Source of the DNA: Hybos culiciformis
Lineage: Eukaryota > Arthropoda > Insecta > Diptera > Hybotidae
Reading direction: 5' to 3'
Assembly (NCBI GenBank): GCA_964007475.1
Contig: OZ023274.1
Location: forward strand, 6,572,001-6,636,000
DNA: 64,000 nucleotides
Part shown: one piece after another, positions 13,397 through 23,626 of the stretch
Numbering within the stretch: the first letter of the stretch is position 1
How the letters are laid out: the number at the start of each line of letters is the position of its first letter
Notes under the pieces: generated by a model
Databases searched by the model: none
Told to the model about the DNA's origin: nothing
What the model saw: the letters and a program-made list of their open reading frames with translations, nothing else
Made by a program: the position numbers and the translations under genes

Positions 13397-14851
13397 ATGT
13401 TGGCCAAAAAAATTATTTTACTTAAATTTATATTGTTTTTTACAATGAACATCCAGTCAGTAACGGGCAAAAAGGACATAATTGAAACAGAACAATGTTA
13501 TAGCTTTGCTGGAGGTAATTGCACGATTTTAGCTAATTTTAAGATTTTTACTTAAAAAAAACCAAAACATTAAGCATCTAAAATCTGAACCAAATCAATA
13601 TCTAAACTAAACAATAGAGATTTTTATATAAAAAAATATTGATAAAAATTATTCATATTGTTTTTAGGTAGGTATACACATAGATAATAGAGTACCTACT
13701 ACCGGTCTTAATTTTAAAATTGTTTACAAATACTTAATAATCGGTAGTTGATTGAAATATTTTTGAAATTAATTTGAAATAATAAATAAAATTTTAAAAT
13801 CTATTGAAAATTGTAGAAGACAAAACATACACATAGTTTGATTTAATATATTTTAGTCCCTACTTTCCACAAATTCAAAATATCGCAAAGAAATCAATAA
13901 ATACTTTCATTGTTAATTTTAAATTTTTGTGAAATCTTAAAATAGATTTTTTTATATTCATGAAATTTTTGGCTAAGTATATTTTTATATTAATTATCAT
14001 AGGCTCAGTATTTCCGGATCATGGTTCTCCTAAAAGTTCACATAAATTGCAATATACGAAAGCAGTTATTTCAAAGTAAGTTTAATATCAGATCCCTATT
14101 TAAACTAAATTTAATTTTATTAAATACCTACTTATTAATGTTAAAAATTAATTTTCTATCAGGCCAGCGCCATTATTTGAAGCTACTGCTGTTGTTGATG
14201 GGGAATTCACTAACTTAAGATTATTAGATTATTTAGGAAAATATGTCGTATTCTTCTTTTATCCAATGGATTTGTAAGAATATTAATATTTATCAACATT
14301 TCTCTTTTATTCAATATCCATTCTTTATTATTCAGCACATTTGTATGTCCAACGGAAATTTTAGCGTTTTCTGATCGTATTGAAGAATTTCGAAATATTG
14401 GCACTGAAGTTATTGCATGCTCTGTAGATTCACATTACACACATTTAGCTTGGATAAATACAGATAGAAAAGAAGGTGGTTTGGGCAATGTTAAAATACC
14501 ACTTGTAAGTGATATGACACATTCAATTGCAAAAGACTACGGAGTTTTTTTGGATGATCTTGGACACGCTTTAAGAGGGCTTTTTATAATTGACAAACGT
14601 GGAATTCTACGTCAAATAACAATGAATGATTTGAGTGTTGGTCGCAGTGTTGATGAAGCGTATGTTTAATGAATAATAAAGAAAAATATGAATACTAATA
14701 AAATTATTTTTACTTTTCTAGGCTTCGCTTAGTTCAAGCGTTCCAATATACAGATACTTATGGTAATGTATGTCCGGCTGGTTGGAAGCCCGGTCAAGAG
14801 ACAATTGTACCAAACCCAGAAGCAAAGAAAAAATATTTCCAAAATTTATGA
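13397..14851 (+). CDS. Prx4: Peroxiredoxin-4, secretory typical 2-Cys type, 5 exons
   Basis: Exons 13397-13514, 14003-14075, 14163-14273, 14336-14659 and 14722-14851 join in frame to 251 residues. A hydrophobic N-terminus (residues 1-24, [12 protein letters not shown] core) looks like a signal peptide. It is followed by the Prx4-type motif CYSFAGG with its extra cysteine at C34. The peroxidatic cysteine is C105 in DFTFVCPTE and the resolving cysteine is C226 in VCPAGW. The GGLG (148-151) and C-terminal YF (247-248) motifs mark an overoxidation-sensitive eukaryotic enzyme. In the family, decameric Prx4 reduces H2O2 in the ER and passes oxidation on to protein disulfide isomerase. A poly(A) signal AATAAA lies at 14880-14885. 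The gene converges on CWC27. The signal peptide separates it from cytosolic Prx1/2. Confidence 0.93.
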
Positions 14852-14879
14852 AAAAAAGAATTGTGGAATTAAAATACAA

Positions 14880-14920
14880 AATAAATTTTTTGAAAAATAT
14901 GAAAAAAAATTGCTTTTATT
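14880..14920. promoter_or_regulatory. Facing poly(A) signals of Prx4 and CWC27
   Basis: AATAAA at 14880-14885 serves Prx4. TTTATT at 14915-14920 reads AATAAA on the minus strand and would serve CWC27, whose stop codon is at 14948. Cleavage 10-30 bases past each signal would make the two transcripts end against, or across, each other. Confidence 0.6.
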
Positions 14921-14947
14921 TCTTGTGTATGAACAATTAATTAAGTT

Positions 14948-17570
14948 TTAAGTTTTACTTTTTTTGGTATCAGTTCGTTTATCTTCACCGCGTTTTCGTT
15001 TATTAATTGAATTTCTAGGATCATAAACATCGTACCAATCATCACCTTTTGTACTGGCATCTTTTGCTGCAGAAGGTGCATTCTCTTCAAATTTTAAAGT
15101 ATGTGCCAACTACAATAAAATATTTAATGAAATAATGAAATTTAAAATAGCTGAAAGTTTTTAGTACCCAATTATCATTTTTTATGTCTTTTTCTACTTG
15201 GTCGTCATCCTTACTTTCTGAGATATCAGTTGCATTATCTTTTAAAGTTTCTAATTTGTTACGAAATTTTGATAACAATTTCAATGTAAATTCTTCTCTG
15301 AAAAAAGTTGTGGTTATTTTTGGGATCAGAATAGTTTCTTAATTAAATAATATTCATTTAAATTATTTCCTAATAATTTATTCACCTGCCAAACCCTTTC
15401 TTTGGTACTTTATCTTTTAAGTGGACGTATTTATCCTGTTCCATTTTAAATTCTTCTAACAATTCGTTTCTGATAAGTTTTGGTTCTTCTTTTTCAGTTT
15501 TTTGTTCTATTAAATTTTCATGTTTCTTTTTATCATTTTTGTACTGTTTTTTTAATTGAACGATTTCTTCTCGAATTTCTTTTCTGGAAAAAAATGTTTT
15601 CACATCAGGTTTTGCAACAAAGTTTGAGAAATACAAAAAATATTACGCTTTTTGGTCACGAATTTTTTTTTCTCCTGTTCAGCAGTTATTAAGTAATCTT
15701 CATCGTCATCGCTACTGTCTTGTACTTTTTCTTTTTCAATACTTTTTTCAGTGACTTTAGTTTTCAATTTGTTTTTTATTCTTTCGGCCTTCTCTTTAAT
15801 ATCTAATTCATTTTGAGTATTAAGCTCAATGTTATCAGCATTTGTATCTAGAAAATAAGAATAGTTTTTCTTCAAAAGAACTTTTGATTTATATGAAAAA
15901 CCTACTTTTTTCAATTTGTATAGCTTCCTTACTTAATCTGGGATCATCTAAAACATCATGAGTTGATTTTCCTTTTCCCACATTCTTTTGATTGAATGTT
16001 GAGGTTTCTTGTTCATCTTCTTCAGCCTGAAATTTATGTAACTTAAGTATAGACATTTAATTAAAATTTAAATAATTTGAAATTCATTACCTCTTCACCA
16101 AAAGAGAGGAGTCCAAAATTTCTGCGAAGAAACAAATTTATAAGTATATTGGAGAAAAACATTGTTGAATGATGTTTAAGAAAAACATAGTTAAGAGCGA
16201 TCGAAAAACAATATAAAAATTTTAAAAATTACTAAGGAAATACTAACTTTACACCTTTATCTTTTGTTTTCTTTTTATCTTTTTTCTTCTCCCTTTTTAT
16301 TTCTCTCGGTATAATATCACTAAAAGGATTATTTAAAATTTCTATTTTAATTATTCGATGAGGATGTAACGGTCGTTCATTATGATCAATCATTCCTTCT
16401 TCTAATTTTAGCATATTAAAAACAGTGTCTCCTGTCACTTTTCCAAATAAAGTATTTTTATTTTGTAATTCCGGTGTTGGTGCCATTGTGAAAAAAAACT
16501 GTGATCCATTATCATCTTTATCTGAATTTGCCATCCCAAGAAGACCTCGTCTTGCATAACGTAATCTTGAATGAAATTCATCTTTAAATGTTTCATTCCA
16601 AATTGATTCTCCACCAGTTCCATCACCATTTGGATCGCCGCCTAAAATTAATTTAACGTTCTAATTAAAGATGTAAATAATGAAAATAATCGATAATTAG
16701 TGACCATGTTCGTTTTTTGTATTAATAAACAGAATATAACGCGATGTCACTAACCTTGAACAATAAAACCTTTGACAACTCGATGAAAAATTGTATTGTT
16801 GTAATATCCTTCCATTGATAATTGAATAAAATTTCTGCATGCTTTCGGACATTCTCGAGCCCTGTATATAAAATATATAAAAATCACAAATATAAATTTG
16901 CATTGTTTATATATTTTTATATTACCATAATTCGATGTCAATATCACCCACAGTAGTTTTGAGGAGAACCTGAAAAGAAAAATGGTAAAAAAGTTTATTC
17001 AATTGTTTCAGTTTAGATTGGAATAAATTTAATTTCTACTTTTTTATACTAGGTATTCTCTTCTGTATTATCTGATAACCTACCTACCTTATCTGTTCTC
17101 ATACCTTTTGTTTTTGACTCGACTCGATAGTTAACATAACCTTCTAATTAGATTCTTTTTCTAAGATTATATCAGTCACACAAATAAAAAAAGTTTCGAA
17201 CATCTGAATGAATCGGGCTTAGGCAATTAGGAACTTAAAAAAAAAGTGTATTTTTTTGGGGCGTTATTGGATGATTTAGTAGGTATTATTGAATTTAAAA
17301 GTCAGCAGATGGCTGAAAACTCATTTATCCATCCTTCAAAAGATAAATATTGGAAACATCAGAAGAAAACATAGCGATTAAATTTATTTTGATCAATATA
17401 AAATTATGTAGCATCCTAGGTCCAAAATATTTATCACTATAAGAAGAACATTAATTTACATTTTGACCCACCCAAAAAATACAAATTTTCATTAAAATTA
17501 AAAAATTTTCTTGCTTCAAAATCTATACCTTTCCGGAAGTTGGTGGTTCTTGAATATAAATGTTGCTCAT
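14948..17570 (-). CDS. CWC27: CWC27, spliceosome-associated cyclophilin, 10 exons
   Basis: Minus-strand exons are 17570-17529, 16969-16926, 16861-16755, 16641-16248, 16121-16091, 16026-15906, 15847-15647, 15578-15386, 15297-15168 and 15109-14948, giving about 474 residues, close to the 472 of human CWC27. A cyclophilin fold covers residues 12-170 (FHRVVKGFIVQGGDP, NGSQFFFT, LFGKVTGDTV). It is followed by the family signature NPFSDIIPREIKR, then NFGLLSFGEE, a long Lys/Glu-rich tail, and a C-terminus with VYDPRN and a basic end. The active-site Arg56 is kept, but the usual Trp and His are Glu and Asn (TPELQNKNTLFGKV). Isomerase activity is therefore unlikely, as known for this family. It acts in the nucleus in activated spliceosomes, bound to CWC22. 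Intron 7 is uncertain: a reading frame is kept only with the second AG of CCAGAAAAG as acceptor (exon start 15578) and donor C|GTAATA. Confidence 0.92.
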
Positions 17571-17930
17571 TCGATTTTTTTTTTAATTCCTATTTTAAGA
17601 AGAATATTTTATTCCTAATTTAAAAAGAAAAAATATTTTTTAATCTTTTTCAAAATTTTTTTTTTAATAAAAGTTTTTTTCTTCAATTTTTTCTTTCCAA
17701 TATTTTTTCTGTAGGTACTTTTTTTGTCTTTTTTTTTTTACTATCGTCTTAACAATGGAACTAAGTATTGCTATGTTTTATTTTTTCTGTTGAAATTTAT
17801 TGGAACCATTTAAGGGAGTTATTATTGTCGTAAATGGTAAATGCAAAAAATATTTTTGAAAATTTACTGAAAGTTTAAATAAAAAATTATTTAAAAAGTC
17901 TTATTTCAGATTTTTATCCTAGAGATTATT

Positions 17931-18730
17931 TAGGGTTACCAGATTTTCCCCACTAAAAACCGGGACAAAAATAATTTTTTTACAAAATTAATAAAATTTA
18001 TTAAAAAAATATTTTATTTAATATAAATATAAAAAAAAGGACCGTAATAATGGTAACAAGGTCAAGTACGTAATTAAATAATATCTTAAAATTAATAACT
18101 CAAATTAGGAACAAAAAATATAAATATTCATTTATTTACTTGCCGAAGCAACTGCAGATTTGTGTTTCTGACTTTGAATGTGATTTTTAATGTCGGATAA
18201 GCCATGACTTATACTAAAACTTGAATTGCAATCTCTACAATACGCTTCCGTATAAATTTTGCCTTTTTTAATAAAAGGAAATTCTGTAGTACATTTTTCT
18301 AGAAATTGGCACTTTCTCTTTGGCATGTTGAACTTGAAGGTATAAATAAATCTAATAATATATAAAATGAAATTAGTAAACCAAATTTTATATATAAAAG
18401 CTGCTAACTAACAAAAATTGGTACCAGCCAAATTTCAGCCAAGTCTTGCAGCTAAATAAACAAAAACAAAAATGTATAAATAAACAAATACTACCCTGCA
18501 ATATCTTTATAGGCTGGATTGATGTAATATAGGATCGAGAATTAGAAAAATGAAAGCAAAGCGTAACATAACCTGAACAAAGTGGCACATTTTTTATAAA
18601 TTTATTAATTTTTTTTTGGTCAAAAATGTTAAACCGGGACAATTGAGCGTCCCGAGAACCTTTTTCGGGACGTCACGAAACGACATGAAAACCGGGACAA
18701 TCCCGGAAAACCGGGACTTCTGGCAACCCT
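17931..18730. mobile_element. 800-bp non-autonomous hAT-like element
   Basis: AGATTATT occurs on both sides (17923-17930 and 18731-18738) as a perfect 8-bp target duplication, as expected for hAT. The ends are inverted: TAGGGTTACCAGA on the left against AGGGTTGCCAGA on the right (reverse complement). Several subterminal CCGGGAC motifs lie inside both ends and resemble hAT transposase-binding repeats. The only coding trace is a zinc-finger N-terminus on the minus strand (18132-18326); no transposase catalytic domain is present. It lies between the 5' ends of CWC27 and Clp1. Confidence 0.85.
18132..18326 (-). pseudogene. Zinc-finger N-terminus of a hAT-type transposon protein
   Basis: The 64-codon frame starts MPKRKCQF and contains a BED-like C2H2 zinc finger: C30 and C33 (CRDC), H49 and H55 (HIQSQKH). 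It then stops after an Ala/Ser-rich end. This arrangement matches the N-terminal DNA-binding part of hAT-related proteins common in insect genomes, but no RNase-H-like transposase region follows. It sits wholly inside the 800-bp element, so I read it as the remaining first exon of an internally deleted transposon. It could still make a short DNA-binding peptide. Confidence 0.7.
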
Positions 18731-18964
18731 AGATTATTATAAGAATGTTCGCCCTCCTTCGTCCACCCCTTAGTTTTTGCACATCCCGTAGAACATAAAA
18801 TATAATTTGGTGCATTGTTTTAAAGGTTTGTTTAAAAGGTGAAAACACATTTAATTTGAAAAAATAGTTTTTAACTCTGAAAAGAAATTTTCTATTCTCT
18901 AAAATATTTTATATACAAATCAATGATACAATAAAATGTTAATTTTATTTTTGAATTATTAATA

Positions 18965-19453
18965 GCTCTGTTTAACTGGACGCGACGGACGTGACGCTAA
19001 AGACGTAAGAAATATTAAATGTATGGAATTGTATGGAGACGGTTTAACTGGACGTTGACGTTGACGACGCGACGTTGACGACGTAAAAAGTTAAATGTAT
19101 TTTAACTTTTTACGTTAAGGACGTTGATAATCAAAGCATTTTGTTTTAAAGCCCGAATAAATAAAAAAAAGTTTAAACAGAAAACTTAGTACCAACCGTT
19201 TTAAACAAAAAAACATCCAAAAATTTTATTTTCTGTAAATAATTTCAACATGAGTTTCGAAGAGAAATTAATTAAATATTTTTTCGTTTTTATTTTTTTT
19301 AATTTATTTGAAAATAGTAGTGAAAGTTGTTTTGTTTACCATAGCTTACTTTTTAGTTTTACAACGTTGAAGACGTCCAGTATAACTGCAAAAAAAATAA
19401 TCACAACGTCTCTCACGTTTGTAACGTCACCGTCGCGTCCAGTTAAACACAGC
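18965..19453. mobile_element. 489-bp CpG-rich TIR element
   Basis: The left end GCTCTGTTTAACTGGACGCG and the right end (reverse complement GCTGTGTTTAACTGGACGCG) are nearly identical inverted repeats. The inside carries degenerate GACGTTGAC repeats and the shared core AGAAATATTAAATGTATGGA. It belongs with 11624-11811, and more distantly with 49441-50175. I could not find an unambiguous target duplication. No coding capacity. Confidence 0.75.
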
Positions 19454-19513
19454 GATAATCCAAGTTACTTTCTACTTTTCTACTAGGTTCTTGGAGTTAA
19501 AGATTTCAACTTA

Positions 19514-19978
19514 GAGTCTGTTCACTTATTAGCGATTATTGAAAAAATTGCAATCGGATTTAATATTCCAGGTTTTTTAATTTGTGAACGACACGATTTT
19601 ACTGCTGTTATTTAAAAAAATGAAATAATTTTGTCCTAAATCCGTTCACAAATTCAATTTTACTTTTTCAAATTCTGCAAAGGGAAATTTTAAATTTCCC
19701 ATAACAAACTAAATTTGTAGGTCTACTTTTAAGTGAATTCAAAAACTAAAATTGTATAGAAAAGAAAAAAGCGGCAAAAATGGGTAAGAAAATTCGGTCG
19801 GTCACGTATTATTATAAGTTTTTGATTTCAGTCAGCCAAATATTATTTTATAAGTAGTTGATTTAAGCAGATTATACAGAATGCAGAAAATTACGTCCTC
19901 AATTTATAAATTGTGACATTTGTTTTACAGAAAAGGGAGATTTCTTTTTTTTCAATCGTTTAATAAGTGAACAGACTC
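19514..19978. mobile_element. 465-bp MITE with TTA target duplication
   Basis: TTA at 19511-19513 and 19979-19981 flanks the inverted ends GAGTCTGTTCACTTATTA (left) and GAGTCTGTTCACTTATTAAA (right, reverse complement). The 3-bp TTA duplication points to a PIF/Harbinger-type MITE. The ends differ from the CpG-rich family next to it. No ORF of note. Confidence 0.8.
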
Positions 19979-20359
19979 TTAATTATAAATTAGACGTAAT
20001 CTTTAGTTTACTAGCTGAAAAATATTATTCACCACGATTTCTCCAGTAAATTAATAAAAACACAAAGCGACAAGCGTTGACAAGTAGTCACCAAATAGAG
20101 TAGCAGCAAAATTATTTCGATTTTGCAAAAATGTAAACATAAACAAAATAGAAAAATTATTTTAATTTTTTATATGAAAGAAAACAATACAACTCAGCAT
20201 CAAAATTAAAATGAAAATGAAATGAATATCAAAGATCGAAGAAAGTCAAAGAAAGTTCAAAGATTTCTAAGTTTTAATTTTTTTTTTTTATTAAATTTAT
20301 AAGAAAATAAATAAATATTTTAATTTTTAGATTAAATATATCTATTGTAAAATAAAAAT

Positions 20360-21831
20360 ATGTCAACTTTAGCAGATGACAGCTCTGTGGAAGAATACAA
20401 TTTACCACTAGATTCAGAATTAAGATTTGAAATCGAATCAAAAGATGCTAAAGTCTTTGTCGAGGTGAATTATGAAAAAGTTTGAATTTAAAAAAGATTG
20501 TACAATAGTTTTTTATTTTTGTTTTAGCTCAAATCTGGTCAAGCTGAGATGTTTGGCACTGAATTGGTGAAAGGAAAGCCATATGAATTTGTGACAGGAG
20601 CTAAGGTAGCAGTTTTCACTTATCAAGGTTGTATATTGACAGTCAAAGGTCGAACTGATGTCAGCTATATATCTAAGGAGACTCCAATGGTTCAGTACTT
20701 AAATTGTCATGCAGCATTAGAGCAAATGCGTGTTACGGCCGAAGAAAAGGATACACGTGGACCTGTCGCCATGATAGCTGGTCCACTGGATGTTGGAAAA
20801 ACAACGTTATGTAAAATTCTTTTAAATTATGCAGTTCGATTAGGTAGAAGACCATTGTACGCCGATTTGGATGTCGGTCAAGGTTCAATATCTATTCCCG
20901 GAACTGTAGGTACATTGCTAATTGAAAGGCCAGCTACCGTTGAAGAAAGTTTCTCACAAACTGCCCCATTAGTTTATCATTATGGACACAAAACCCCATC
21001 AGAAAATAGCGAACTTTATAGAATTATTATTTCTAAAATGGCAGAAGTTACGTTAGAATCGATGTCAGTTAACAAAAGAAGTACATTAAATTTTTATCTG
21101 GATAATTTCTTTCGAAAAGTAGATATCTTCGATGGAAAAAAAATATAAAATTTGTCTTGTTTTTAGCTAAGGCGTCTGGTATGATAATCAATACGTGTGG
21201 ATGGGTTAAAGGAGCTGGTTACAAACATTTACTGCATGCAGCTCGCTCCTTCGAAGTTGTTGCTATATTTGTTTTAGATCAAGAAAGATTATATAATGAA
21301 TTACTTAGAGATTTACCGTCATTTGTTAAAGTTGTACTATTACCAAAAAGTGGTGGGGTAGGTTTATAATATTGTTCTTTCCAATAATATTTTAACATCT
21401 CACATTTGTAGGTCGTAGAACGCAGTAATCATGTTAGGGCAGAAGCCCGTGATACAAGAATTAAAGAATATTTTTATGGCTCACGAACACCATTTTATCC
21501 ATTTTCATTTGATGTTAAATTTAATGATGTGAAAATTTTTAAAATTGGTGCTCCCCCTTTACCTGATTCATGTATGCCTCTTGGAATGAAAGCCGAAGAC
21601 AATATGACCAAATTAGTTGCCATTCAACCTGGTCCATCTTTATTACATCACATATTAGCAGTCAGTTTTGCTGAAACTGCTGAGGAATGTTTGCAAGCTA
21701 ATGTTTATGGATTTGTGTGTGTGACAGCTGTTGATACAATCAGAGAAGTGATAACAGTTTTATCACCTCAGCCAAGACCTTTACCAAATACTATTTTATT
21801 GTTGTCAGAGTTGCAATTCATGGAAACATAA
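20360..21831 (+). CDS. Clp1: Clp1, polynucleotide kinase and cleavage factor subunit, 4 exons
   Basis: Exons 20360-20464, 20528-21080, 21167-21357 and 21412-21831 join to 422 residues, close to human CLP1 (425). The N-terminal beta domain ([22 protein letters not shown]) leads to the Walker A loop GPLDVGKTT at about 120-128, then [13 protein letters not shown]. The central signature [12 protein letters not shown] and the C-terminal domain ([19 protein letters not shown]) follow. In the family Clp1 phosphorylates RNA 5'-OH ends, works with the tRNA-splicing endonuclease, and bridges cleavage factor II at mRNA 3' ends in the nucleus. The second residue after Walker Gly-Pro is Leu where human has Thr. 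Introns are 54-86 bases. A poly(A) signal is at 21843-21848. The Drosophila homologue is crowded by cid (cbc). Confidence 0.95.
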
Positions 21832-23618
21832 CTATCAATTTTAATAAATAAAAAGCTTGTAAATGAAATTTTGTAAAACATTAATTTCGTATAAAAGCAA
21901 ATTTAATTTAGTTTAAAGTATGGGTATATATTAATTTCTTAAAATTATGATATTATAATATTACGATTTTCATGATAATTAATTTCAAAGTTTGATTGTT
22001 ATTGTTCATAATTTTCTTTTGAGGAGGTTTGTAAAAAAATTAAAATTATCATTAAGAGACCGTGTAGAGATGTTATAACCGTCAGATCAGGGTTTGTAAG
22101 TTGTACTGTTCAAGTTACACATGTATTATTAATATTAAGCAATTATAATAATAATAATCCTCTCTATCCACTAATACCAAAATAGCATACTTCAATTCAA
22201 ATGACTTTAATTTATATATGAATAATTTTAATCACGATCGAAAATATGAATATATTTGTTATGCAATGCAGTTCAAAAACGTGAATATTGTGACTGACAA
22301 ATCGTAAAAAAGAATAATTTTTCTTATCATCTATATTTGTTAAATTCAGTAGTATCATCATACACTAACAGAGGACAGTGTTTGAAAAAAATATTTTTTG
22401 TTGCTTCGTCGCTTTGCTTCGTCCTAAGCACTGCTGGGTTAAAAATAATCAAATATTCAACGTCATAGGGTTGTTTTGACATTTGAAATCAAAAAAAAGA
22501 AATAAAAATAGTTCAACAAGACCATCATATAGAAATAGAAAGAGGATTTGATTTATAAAAAAGAACTGAAGGGGTTGAGAGGGAAAACATTTTTTCAATT
22601 TTTGGTGCACGTAAAATAATTTCATAAATAAGCAGTGTTACATATATCTTTTTAAGCTTAAATTGAATACAAATAAGGTAAGGACATTTAACAAGAAAAT
22701 TAATTAAGAAAAAACAAATGAAAAATATAAAACAAAAAAACAAAAAACCATGAAATTAAATTAGTAAAATAGTAAAATAGTAAATAAATAGGTAAGTAGG
22801 TACTGCAAAAAAAAAGCCGATTGGAACTTTGCAGTTGTACTTTGCACCATCAATGATTTATTTTTTCCGTTTCTGTAGGCAATTTTCTCTTCTATATATA
22901 CATAGGTAACTGACCTACCTAACTAATTATGTATACCTACTTACCGTAGCAATTCCACTGATTCTAATGAAGTTTCGACTTGTCAACATTTTTAATTAAA
23001 TAATCTCGACCTGTCGTTACTTGCCGTCGTGAGTTCAACATTGTTTGAAAGTAGTAACCAGTCTCTGCCTACTTAATTGACCCTCTGTAAAAAATTCACT
23101 ATGTGTCGCAAAAAAGATTACCTACATAATAAGAATAAAGAAAGTCCTCAGAAATTGATTTAATTTCCGTTATGGGATATTATAATAGGTAATATAGTTA
23201 AACGCATATTCGAGAATCTAATCTGTTTGATAGGTATCTTGAGATCACAATAATAGGTTAGAATTAATACCTACCTATAGGTATACTAGGTAGGATAAAT
23301 AAGATTGACTTGAATGAAATTTCTTATCTTAGACTCGTCTTTATTTTATTCATTCAAGAATTCATGTTTCCTCGACGAGTATAAAATTTGTCACGGACAA
23401 ATAAAAAATTATTATTTTCTATTTTTGGAATTTTTATTTATTTTTTTTTTTGTTTCGCATAAGTATTTTAAATTTTCTTGCATTAACTTAAAAATGCGAA
23501 AATGTTTTTTTGTTACAACAATAAGGAACGTGTAACACGCCCAGAAAAATTCCATTCTAATTAATTTTATGAATGAAAAGTTAAAAAGAATAAAAAATTT
23601 CACTTTTTCCAATTTTAG
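21832..23618. other. Spacer between Clp1 and scramblase A
   Basis: No coding exon recognised. It includes the Clp1 poly(A) signal and TAGG-type microsatellites around 22784-22925 and 23263-23296. A pyrimidine-rich AG ending at 23618 looks like a 3' splice site nine bases before the scramblase start codon. A 5' non-coding exon and promoter of that gene probably lie in this stretch, but I cannot place them; TATAAAA near 23380 is only a candidate. Confidence 0.45.
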
Positions 23619-23626
23619 AAAACAAC

